From Galeopsis tetrahit (lineage: Eukaryota > Streptophyta > Magnoliopsida > Lamiales > Lamiaceae): DNA of 64,000 bases. The stretch lies in NCBI GenBank assembly GCA_963675135.1, contig OY776134.1, positions 57,493,740-57,557,739 of the forward strand, given 5' to 3'. Below, in pieces: positions 54,661-64,000 of the stretch (the first letter of the stretch is position 1; each line of letters opens with the position of its first letter). The notes below the pieces were generated by a model. It searched no databases. It had not been told where the DNA came from and saw nothing but the letters and a program-made list of their open reading frames with translations. The position numbers and the translations under genes were made by a program.

Positions 54661-55452
54661 TATATATAAAAACAACATAGTTGACCCTGGTCAATTCCCG
54701 CCTAAATTGTTGGGCCAAACTTTTCTCTCTTTTTTTTTTTTTTTTTTTTAAGTAAAGGCCATGTTGTTTTAGTTTTTGGGTTATATGACTCTTTGAGTCT
54801 TTTTTTTATTCTATTCGCAATCCAATTACAAATTAATTATTAAAAAATATTTGTAATTAAGTATATTTCTATAAATTTTAATTATTAAAAAACATATGTA
54901 ATTAATTATGTATATTTGTACATATATTTTTGTTTCCCAAGATTATATATAGATTTTAATTACTCCGTATAAGTTAAAATTTGTATGAGATACTTTCATG
55001 AATATATTTCGTAAAATTGAATTTTAATTAATTACTTTATTTCGTCAGAAGCTTCCATCTTTTCATATAGATGTCTCACAAAAAAAATTCTCATTTTATT
55101 TTTGTGTATACATTGTGACTCCATCTCTTTTACTTTTAAATTATTCTACAATCCATTTTATTCACTCTCTTCAATCATATCAATTTTACTACACCTCATT
55201 TTATATTAATGTTTTTCAAAGTTTGGAGTAATATTCCATCAATAATTATAAGTGTAAATAGATTTTAAAAAATGTAATTGAAGTCATTCACAAGATAAAA
55301 TCAATGATATGGTTTCACATAGTATTATTGTTCTTCAAATTCTGTAAAATTCAAACATTGAAAATTTTAAATCGCACGAATGTATTTTATAAATAATTAA
55401 TTAAAATTTATTAATAATCAATCTGTCGTGCAACGCACGGGAGAATTACTAG
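54661..55452 (+). mobile_element. Second Helitron, tail-to-head with the first
   Basis: It starts with TATATATAAAAACAACATAG directly after the first Helitron's CTAG. It ends CTAG (55449-55452) with the hairpin CGTGCAACGCACG just before. At about 792 bp it has no helicase. A similar TTCCCGCC word lies near each 5' end (54696, 40110). Confidence 0.6.
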
Positions 55453-57377
55453 TAAGTAATAAAGTAATGGTGCGTGGTGTAGTTTGAGATGTTTGAAGTG
55501 TGTAATTTTAAGTAAAAAAATTGTTTTATTATCAAATTCACGTGAATCCCTCTTCTTTTTTCATGTGAATCGAGTTCACATGATTTTTTAAAAAATAATA
55601 TTCTCTTCATTCCACAATTGTTTACACACTTTGTCTTATTTGTTTGTTTCACAATTGTTTGCATACCTGTAAAAGGAAACCCTCCATAAACTTCACCCAC
55701 ACAAAATGTCATTACTTTTTACACTCATTCAACCACCCTCTTTATTTTATTCATATAAGTTTACAAAATTATAACGCAACACTTCACACATTACACATTT
55801 TAAGAAGGAAAAAAAAAAGACCAGAGTTGTATTTTCAATCCATCAAAGAGGTGATTGTTCAAGAAATTTCCAGATAGATCGAATCGATACGAAAGTTGTA
55901 ACATAGAAGTACTACAAAAAACACGATTTATTTGAATAACTCGGTAACCCACCAATGGTAAAATTAGAATGTTTTTAAAGCAATAAGCATATAAATAATA
56001 CAATTCAATCATAAAGTCTACATTTAACTTGTATCCCCCTAGTCGACTATACCACAACCGTAAACTATTAATGTCAATATAACTTTTTTAATTCAACAAC
56101 TAACTGATAAACATCTAACAACAATTCAAATTTACTACGGTTCAAGTCTGAAATGAATCAAGATGTGCATGAATTTTAGACAGAGATATCAACGGCAATA
56201 CTAACTATCGAGGGAGCATGTATTTTCCTGATAGTACTCTTTATCTTTCGAGCTAATGAGAGTTAAGGAACAAAAGAACATTCTCAACTAACCGTGCACA
56301 TAATTCCAAATCGTGGGATCGTAAATCGAGTCAACAAGCATTTCCACCGTAGTAACAAGGTAAATTGAAGCACAAAAAGACGTAAAAAAATACATTATTG
56401 TCTATAAGGTTTTTAGTGTAGTCTATTCACCCTACTATTATGGAATTTTTAACGTGCTATGCGCGTAGCTGCAGTTGCACCTTGAGGCATTCTTACCCAA
56501 AAAAAAAAATGTGAAACGAAGTTTTTTCCCTTTTTGTTATTTTCTATTAAAAACACAACTCACGGGGTACCAAAATTTTGGCATTTGTCAATTCACAAAT
56601 TAAAGTTTACAATCTTATTGGTTAGAAGAATTTTCTTTAAATTTATATTATAAGTCAAGTAGGGTCCAAAGTTTATCCCGTTGAAGTTGACACACACATA
56701 TTTAAAGTTTATTATGGGCATAGATTGTTCTTTAAAATAAAATAAAATAAAGTAAACCTTCCAAAGGCAAAAAAAAAAAAAAAGTTCTTAGTTATCACCC
56801 TATAATATAACAACTAAATATATTTAAATGAAAGATAAATGAATACTCACTTCGAATACATAAAAATGTGTTCATTTTTCTTTTTTTAGGATGTTTATAT
56901 AGAGTGTGTTTTTTTTTTTTTCTTAAATATATCTCACTACATTTATTTTATCTTCTATCTATTTTATCTAATTAATATACTTTATTTATAAATAAAGATT
57001 ATTTTTTAAAATATGTGTAAAAATAAACAAGAATACTGGACGAAATATATTTTAATGAAATAACCAATACTTTTTAAAAATACACCCAAAATGAAAATTA
57101 TTTGTACAATAAATTAATTTACAATAAGATTTTATCAAAAAATAAATAAAAATAGATCACTTCCCCACAAGTCCCCACAATAACATTTTTTTTAGGAGAT
57201 GGAGCTATCTTAAAAGAGTTTTAAATTGAACATAAGCCTAGGAACAATTAACAAACACACTAAAATACGTTTAATGCGGTTTAAAATTATATTTATTGAG
57301 ATACATTTTATAATACACGATGTATGATATATACAAAAAATTTATAAGAACAAGTCATACTTATATATCCACTATTG
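55453..57377. other. Intergenic, with a possible half MITE
   Basis: 55600-55800 resembles one half of a Stowaway-like MITE (CTCTTCATTCCACAATTG, TTGTTTACACACTTTG) without a partner end. A dyad TCATGTGAATCGAGTTCACA is at about 55560-55580. The rest is AT-rich and nothing is recognised. Confidence 0.35.
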
Positions 57378-57382
57378 AGTGT

Positions 57383-58933
57383 TGATTCGGGTGGAATTTA
57401 CGCGTTTTAGATGCACATGTGAAGTATATTTTGATGTGAATTTCATTGAATTATGCATGGAATATGATTGTTTTAGCCAAAATGAGAGAAAGGTATTGTT
57501 TTGTCGATTTTATAGGTAAAACGATGGAATTTGGAGCAAAACACATACCACAAGTGATCGGACCGGAAAGAGGAGTGCACCGTTGGATTCGTCTCGAAAA
57601 ACGGAGTGGAATGAAAAAAAGAATCGAGTCAATCGGAGGTGGGAAGCTCGAGATACGAAGGGACGAAAAAGCATGCCCGGGTAGAATCGACCCGGGCGGG
57701 TCAAAACCACCCGGGCAAGGGCAGATTTGAGAGATGTTCGAATTTGGCCCGGGTGAAACCCACCCGGCCGGGTGGTTTCGACCCGGGCAAGGCCAATTTT
57801 CCAAGACATTCGTAATTTGGCCGGGTGGGGTGCCCGGGTGGAACCCACCCGGCCGGGTGACAACATTTTCGGGGGTTTTTGGCCATTTTCTCCATTTTTG
57901 AGGGACCAACTTGCAATTTTGGCATCCAAACCCTTCCCCAACACTATATAAGGCCTCATTCTTGAAACCCAAGACATCCTCCCCCAAATCCACACATAGT
58001 TACACATACTTGGAGGTGTTTTGGCCATTTCTCTCTCAATTCTTCATCAAATCAAGGAAGAAATGATGCAATAGCTCCCAAATTCCATTCCCTACCACAT
58101 TCTAGACTAAGCTTTCTCTTTCTTTTCCTTTTTATTTAGTTATTTCATTTGAATTTTGTAATTTCATTATGTTAGTTAGTAGCTAAACACATTTGTGGTT
58201 CTAAGGCATTGTAAGACTTGGATTGATGTTTATGAGTAATTTCTTGCTTTAATTGGTGTTTATCTCGTATTTGCATGTTTAATTATCCATTGTAAAGCAT
58301 GTTGTTAGTGGCCATGATTATTTGCTTGATCCATTGTTAATTGGGGTAGTATCGAGAGATTTATTCCATTTAATCGTATGCGAATATGCAACCCGGTATT
58401 ATTATGATCTCGAGAGAGGATTAATTATCGGAGAGGGAATCGAATGATCTTAGGAGCTATCTTAGACGGTGTAATGTTTGTGATGTAGACATACGAGCTT
58501 ATGTTATATTGCGTCTTTGAATTAATTTGTATCGAGAGATCGATTAGTTCTTCTTGTGTGATCACCCTATATGAGATAACCTTAATGGCCATTTAAACGA
58601 GATAACATTCATAAACGGATGTCTAAATACTACAATTGTCTTGGAACCCACCTTCTTTCTTTGAGTTACATCCGTTTCACTTTCGTTTTACTTATTTGCT
58701 TGGTATTTGATCGATTTCGTCTTTGCTCTTTATTACTTATTTGTGACACTTGGTAGGTAATTTTAGAGTAAATCATCATATTCAAACTATCGATCACGTC
58801 TATTTAGAATTCGACTAGCAAACTACCCTTTTACGCTTTAACCTTCCCGTGGGATCGACCTCGTGCTTATCACGCTACAATAGACGCCGTATACTTGCGG
58901 TTGTTTATTTAGTGTTGCATATCACGTGTATCA
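57383..58933 (+). repeat. Gypsy solo LTR, TSD AGTGT
   Basis: 1551 bp, starting TGATTCGGGTGGAATTTACG and ending ATATCACGTGTATCA. It is collinear with the LTRs at 20439 and 26708 in opposite orientation. A perfect duplication AGTGT flanks it (57378-57382, 58934-58938) and no interior is left. The U3 holds CCCGGG and CACCCGGCCGGGTG dyads (57675-57860) where its relatives have ACTCGGCCGAGT. The TATA box is CTATATAAG (57944-57952). ORFs across this U3 are not genes. Confidence 0.9.
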
Positions 58934-58938
58934 AGTGT

Positions 58939-59398
58939 ACTTGAACCACAATTTTAATTTAATTATAATGTGAAAAGTTAAAATCTCAATTGGACAATTG
59001 TAAATATTTTCAAATCACTTAAAAACGGGTTTAATTATTCCAAATATTTTTGTATTAGACGGCCGTTGAATCTTTGTAAAAACAAAAAGAAAGTGCGTGT
59101 TGCATGATAGAAACTTTTGAATTTGTACTGATTAATGTCAGTGTCACGAAATAATCAATCGTACCTACATCAAGCAATTGGAACACAAAACTAACTAATA
59201 CAAGCTAGCTAGCTGTTTACATTGTTCATTCTGAATTTCTGATTAATATATTAATTTCTCGAAAGTGACATTTTTAATTAATTTTATAATATTTATATTA
59301 GAATTTGGCTTGATAGGTAATTTGTGGCTAGACACAATAATAATATAAGAGCCCTACCACGTGTTTAACATTATGAGTTACAGTATATATTCCTAATC
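58939..59398. other. Intergenic, nothing recognised
   Basis: AT-rich spacer without a gene or recognisable element end. Confidence 0.4.
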
Positions 59399-59407
59399 AA
59401 GTCACAC

Positions 59408-59491
59408 CACTACCTAGGCCTTAGGTCCTGGGTTCGAGTCATGGGAAGGGAAAAAGGGATGGGTATTTAACTTGTAATCAAAAAAAAAAAA
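59408..59491 (+). mobile_element. 5'-truncated SINE with TSD
   Basis: It contains a Pol III B-box-like GGTTCGAGTC (59431-59440), a short body and a run of about 14 A. A 9-bp duplication AAGTCACAC flanks it (59399-59407, 59492-59500). The A box is missing, so it is a truncated tRNA-derived SINE. Confidence 0.7.
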
Positions 59492-59811
59492 AAGTCACAC
59501 GTTGTAATATCTCGATTCTTGAGAGTATTAATTACTTTTTTCTCACTAAAATACCACAGTATAAAATGTTAACGTAATACAAATTCAAATAAATAATTTG
59601 ATAAAATGTTATGTATCTTAATTAATGGCATTACATGTATTGCCTCTGTTTCTATTTATTTGCCATTTTACTAATATAATTTTTTACATTTTTTTAACAA
59701 TGCATCTAATAAATGGACTACTAATAATTTGATTATAACTGTAAACTATATGAATAAATAAAAGCATAAGATTCTTGAGATATTTTTAATTAATAAGAAA
59801 ATTAATTTGTA

Positions 59812-60138
59812 CTCCCTCCATTTTTTAATAAGTGTCACTTTGACATTTTTCAACAAATTAAGATTATAAAGTGTGGTCCATATTACTCTTCATTAATTAT
59901 AGTTAATTTTGATATAGAAGTTTTGTTTGATAAAGAATGTGGTCAAGAATGTAGCTAGTATTCATAAACCAAATTAATTTTGGTATAAACAATGTTTATG
60001 GAATTTATTTATGAACAATATATATGATAAATGAATAAGGGCAAAATAGTCAAAATTAAAGAAAAAAATTCAGAATGACACTTATTTTAAAATTAGTTAA
60101 AAAGTCAAAGTGACACTTATTAAAAAACGGAGAGGGAG
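59812..60138. mobile_element. Stowaway-type MITE (family shared with 12129-12454)
   Basis: Starts CTCCCTCCATTTTTTAATAA and ends with the near-inverse, with TA on both sides (59810-59811, 60139-60140). The interior is collinear with 12129-12454. Confidence 0.85.
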
Positions 60139-60140
60139 TA

Positions 60141-61891
60141 TAATATATACAGCCACATGTGTGTGGTAGTAAAACAAATTTCAATTGTATGCATGGGTGA
60201 GGAAGCGTCTCATATGTAAGAGTGTATCTCAAAACTTTTTGTAACTTACAAACAAACGCTATCTCATTTCTTAAATAAACATTAAAAACACTCTATTTCT
60301 TTAAAAAGAAACTACCTACTTTTAATTTTACAATATTAAAATCGAATTAAATAACTTTTCAAAAAATACTTCACTTCCCTAAATAACCCTCACATTCTCA
60401 CGAGAAGTAATTACGATTTAGACGCAAACTGCAAAGTGGTGAGATGTAACATCATACCCCCTACGTTAGGATTTAGGAGTGATAATGTTAGAAACAATAA
60501 AATCAGCTCACGAATTCGACAAGAAAATTACAATGAATATTTGATCTTATCGTGTTGTTAAGCACGATAAAACTAACATATAACACATTAATATGTTAAC
60601 AACATTTTATCTATTAATTAATTTATCATGACACGACACAATAATGACACGTATTCAATAATAATATGATAATTTTTACTATATATTTAAATGCAATTTA
60701 ATATATTTTTTATAGTGTTGCATATCGTTATTTTGTAGTGTCACGTTAGCGTGATTTTTTTTTTTTTGTTTGTTATTAACGACTTAACATGTTCTGTCGA
60801 CCCGAAACGAATACGATAAAGTAAAGGGTGAAGGCCTAATATATCCTTGTTACCTATAAATAGCTAGCCTCAATGAGAAGGTCAAAAAAATAACTTAGTA
60901 CACTTATAACAAGGCTGGAAATTTCGTGGACATTTCATAAATAAATACTAATAATTGGAACATTCAAACAACACACATAGATTAGTAAAATATCTTCGTA
61001 TACGGTTTCCCTTTCACAATGTCCCATTGGCTACCTTTCATTTTCCAAAAATTATCATTAGGATAAGATCAATTTAATTTTACTTATTTTCTTGTTGACT
61101 TTGCTAACTAGCTACATCTATATTCTAAATCTCAATCATTTCACATTCTACCGTCTAATTTTTTCTTTTTTAGACACCAATATTCAACCTATATATACAT
61201 AGAGAAAATTAAATTTGTCCAAAGAAAATATTATAGTAATTAGAATTTCCTTGTCAAATAAATAAATTGGAATCACGAATGGGCCGGACAACACCTGATT
61301 ACGACCAAGCAAATAATACTACTCCTTCCATTCTACTATTATTTGCTGGTTTTTTAAACGTTTTATTATTATTTTCAAATACAAATAAGAAAATTTTAGT
61401 CAAAATTCTTACCTGCATAATATACATTTGTTATTATTTTTCCACTATTAAAATTCAAGTCTCCTTAATTAACTCTATTGAATGATCTTCTTTGTTCTTC
61501 ATTTGTATAATGTATAACCGTATAAATTAAATATTACTTTATTTTTAAAATTTATATTATTATTTACTTGTAAATAGTTATGAGAGGGAGCAAGCGAGTA
61601 TATAATTGGTTTGATGATTAAGTTAACTGAATTTTATTTTATTATGTCAAAGTGTAAGCATATCTACACAGAAATATTCTTCATCGTTGCAACGTTCCCA
61701 CGTAATAAACATCGCTGTATGATTTATTTTTTAATTACAAATTGAGGACCCAATTAGTTCTCAATTTACAAAGACCGGTCTTCTAATATATTAAAAGAGA
61801 ATTTAAAATATTTATATATCCATTTTTCTTCTTATTATTAAAATTGAAATTTTAGCGCCAATTTTATACAAGACTATCTCATACATTAGTC
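60141..61891. other. Intergenic, nothing recognised
   Basis: AT-rich, with no supported ORF, RNA gene or element termini. Confidence 0.4.
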
Positions 61892-61894
61892 TAA

Positions 61895-63138
61895 GGGGGT
61901 GTATTCAATTGAGATTCTGATGGATTTTTTTGGACTTTTAAAATCTGGGGGTATTCAATTCGGATTTTTAAAAGTCTTTCAAAATTTTGAGGTATTCAAT
62001 ACGGATTTTAAAAAGTCTTTAGAAATCTTTAGGTATTCAACAATCTATGGATTTTAATACTCTATGGATTTAGTTGGATTCTCCTTCAAAAATATAAATA
62101 AATTTCACTATTCAAAATCTCTTCTAAAAACTAAAGATTTCAGCGGATTCTCTCAGAAGGCAGAGAAGAAAAAAAAAACTTTGTTGTTCTTCTAACAAAA
62201 TTTCAAAGTCTCCTTCGAAAGCACATACAGACATTCTTGCTGCAATTCGAACCACAAAATCCTACACAACCCTCTTCTTCAAACGAAATAATATCAAGAA
62301 ACGTAACTATGTTCTTCAATAAGCATCACAGATTCTTCACCATCATTATTATCGTGAAAAAGATTACATCTATGTATTTTAAAATTATGTTCTCTCTTTA
62401 AAAATTATAGTATATCGTCACAGTTGACTCCGTTAGATTAGCAATAATATATTCTCGATCGCCTAATCTATAGCATTAATGCCAACTTTAAGAAGACATT
62501 TATTCACGATCTTAAAGTTAGCCCGTGGTGTTCGATATCATCTAAAAGATTTTGGTGGTCAAGGTCGTTACCCCAATGCAATTGAGTTATTCAATATTCG
62601 CGAGAGATTTTTTGGTATTTTCAAATCGTAATTCACAATTTTCAAAACCCACCTCTGTTCCCATTTCAAACACAAGCAAGTTAGTATTGACTAGATTACA
62701 TAACTTTCTTCGGAAAGAATGTCATGAATTTCCAATCAAGATTCACCAAGAAAAAATTTTGAATTGCTTTCTCAAAGCCAATTACAACACAGAACTAAAG
62801 TCGAGGTATAACCGTGGAAATGGAGATGAGAATAATAATGATGAATAATAATTTTTTTTTGAACTAATGTATTTTTGGTATTTTTTTCTAAATAATTTAG
62901 ATAATTTTTTTTATATACAAGTGTGTTCGATATACGTTTGTATCCATAGTTTTAGGAGCGTAGTTTATGGAAATTAATAAAAAAATGTGTATTTTAGAAT
63001 CCTGTCAAATCTATAAAAATCCATATAAATCAATAAAAAAGTCAGTCAAACTCTGCATAGAGTCTATGGATTTTCTAAATCCACTGACTTTTTAAAGTCC
63101 AAAAAAATCCAACAAAATCTCAATTGAATACACCCTCC
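61895..63138. mobile_element. PIF/Harbinger element, internally deleted, TSD TAA
   Basis: Inverted ends GGGGGTGTATTCAATTGAGA (left) and the inverse of GGAGGGTGTATTCAATTGAG (right) bound 1244 bp. The flanking 3-bp duplication is TAA (61892-61894, 63139-63141), typical of PIF/Harbinger. GTATTCAAT-type words repeat inside both ends. The remains of a transposase are in the middle. Confidence 0.85.
62521..62850 (+). pseudogene. PIF/Harbinger transposase, C-terminal remnant
   Basis: One frame reads RGVRYHLKDFGGQGRYPNA and ELFNIRERFFGIFKS before a stop near 62628. A second frame (ORF to 62848) has RLHNFLRKECHEFP. Both match the end of PIF/Harbinger DDE transposases (RGVRYHL, the ERxFG block, and the LHNF motif near the last strand). 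The N-terminal half and the first catalytic Asp are missing, and part of the block before RFFG appears deleted. It is non-functional. Confidence 0.75.
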
Positions 63139-63141
63139 TAA

Positions 63142-63660
63142 TTAGAGTTAGAGGTGTACTGTTGCAAGATTTTGTCATGCTTCATGTATGAGAATTGAAG
63201 AATTAAATAAACTAGTAAGTTATCGTATATGAAAATTAATTGCAGAATAAAAAATATGAGATGAAGATACATAAAAATAAGTATGAGATGAGGAAATAAA
63301 CAATAACTTTAATTAAAAAAAAAATACTTGCATTATTTTTCGCTAGAAATGAGGGAAAAAATTAAACCTGAATTTTAGGTTTTAAGATTGGTTTTACCTG
63401 CTTTCACTCCATATGTATATATCAGAATTTTAAAAAATTACTATTAAAATCACCCAAAACCTAAAATAAACATCAACTTACAAAAAATAATTTATCTAAT
63501 AATAGCGGCTCATCTAACAAATCGATAAATCCCAATTGAATGTAAATTTCTAAAGAAGATACATATGCAGTGCAGCTGTAATTGCCTTGCCTAGTTCCTA
63601 AACCCCGGGCGATTCTTCCCAGGAAACTATTTTGTTTTTAAAAAAAAGAAATTTGACAAC
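63142..63660. other. Intergenic, nothing recognised
   Basis: AT-rich sequence leading to the putative promoter at the right edge; no gene. Confidence 0.4.
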
Positions 63661-63674
63661 TCCACAGTCGTCGT

Positions 63675-63724
63675 CTATATAATTCCCAATTCGGCCAACA
63701 AACACACTGCAAACTTTTGTAAGT
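63675..63724 (+). promoter_or_regulatory. Possible host promoter, 5' leader and first-intron donor
   Basis: A TATA box (CTATATAAT, 63675-63683) lies about 30 bp before a CAACAAACACACTGC leader-like stretch. TTTTGTAAGT (63715-63724) could be a splice donor, and CT-rich then T-rich sequence, intron-like, runs to the window end. No coding exon is in view, so this is a suggestion only. Confidence 0.35.
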
Positions 63725-64000
63725 CTTCTCTCTTCTCTTCTTCTATCCTTCAATTCTTCCATTCTTGATTTGGAATTTTGATTATTTGAATGAACTATGG
63801 CTTCTTCTTGACATCAATTTTGGTTTTATTTGATTTGAGTTATGTGTGTTCTCATGTACTAAATTTGAAATTTTGGGTCTAGGATATACTTTATTCATGT
63901 TGTATGAATGATTAGCCCTTTTCTTGAATTTATGAACAAGAATTTACTCTGTTATAATCATTTGTGTTGCAAAAATTTGATTCATATATGTACCTAACAA

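Noticed and set aside
57446..58028. Pro/Gly-rich ORFs of up to 180 codons
   Set aside because: They are open frames across the CCCGGG dyad array in an LTR U3, on both strands, and so are not coding. The same holds for 21418-21884 and 27614-28064.

Overview
The window is nuclear DNA of a flowering plant, most likely a eudicot. It carries two eukaryotic tRNA-Ala(AGC) genes with Pol III T-run terminators, Ty3/gypsy and Ty1/copia LTR elements of plant types, an L1-type LINE, Helitrons, Stowaway, PIF/Harbinger, hAT and Mutator (MULE) elements, and spliceosomal intron boundaries. I cannot place it to family. No intact host protein gene is visible. A possible host promoter and 5' leader begins in the last few hundred bases.

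Layout. 1-2343: 3' end and LTR of a gypsy element, then an inverted fragment of a second, related LTR. 2344-2748: 3' scrap of a LINE (RNase H). 3568-5875: two different non-autonomous MULEs with 9-bp target duplications. 6113-7575: Stowaway MITE, tRNA-Ala and a hAT element. 8105-10700: an unclassified, possibly MULE-like segment holding a captured mannan-synthase (CSLA) exon. 12672-34372: a 21.7-kb composite built on one FAR1-transposase/Ulp1-protease MULE, in which a LINE, a Stowaway, a 7.9-kb gag-protease-only gypsy element and a copia solo LTR are nested. 34.4-36.0 kb: two LINE-leader-like modules. 36154-38730: the second tRNA-Ala followed by second copies of the same two MULE families. 39168-55452: Helitron ends, one of them split by a 14.15-kb Sirevirus-like copia element with gag-pol and an envelope-position ORF. 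57383-58933: solo LTR related to the nested gypsy element. 59.4-63.1 kb: a truncated SINE, a Stowaway and a PIF/Harbinger derivative.

The best candidates for something undescribed are four. (1) Arrays of GC-rich dyads in the U3 of three LTRs, each ending about 80-90 bp upstream of the TATA box, whose dyad sequence differs between lineages while position is kept. (2) The FAR1/Ulp1 MULE, whose target duplication can be read against a related unfilled copy at 2745-2960. It carries a row of four near-identical 39-42-nt micro-exons and a motif (ACTACAT) that keeps one strand across both convergent genes. (3) Two MULE families found side by side twice, in the same order and orientation, with different target duplications. 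(4) The Sirevirus-like element, whose gag-pol and 1272-codon envelope-position ORF each stay in a single frame, broken only by five single stop codons.

The coding elements are broken by stops, frameshifts or insertions. The copia element is the youngest (LTRs differ by about a dozen substitutions by eye), the gag-protease gypsy element is older, and the host MULE is older still.
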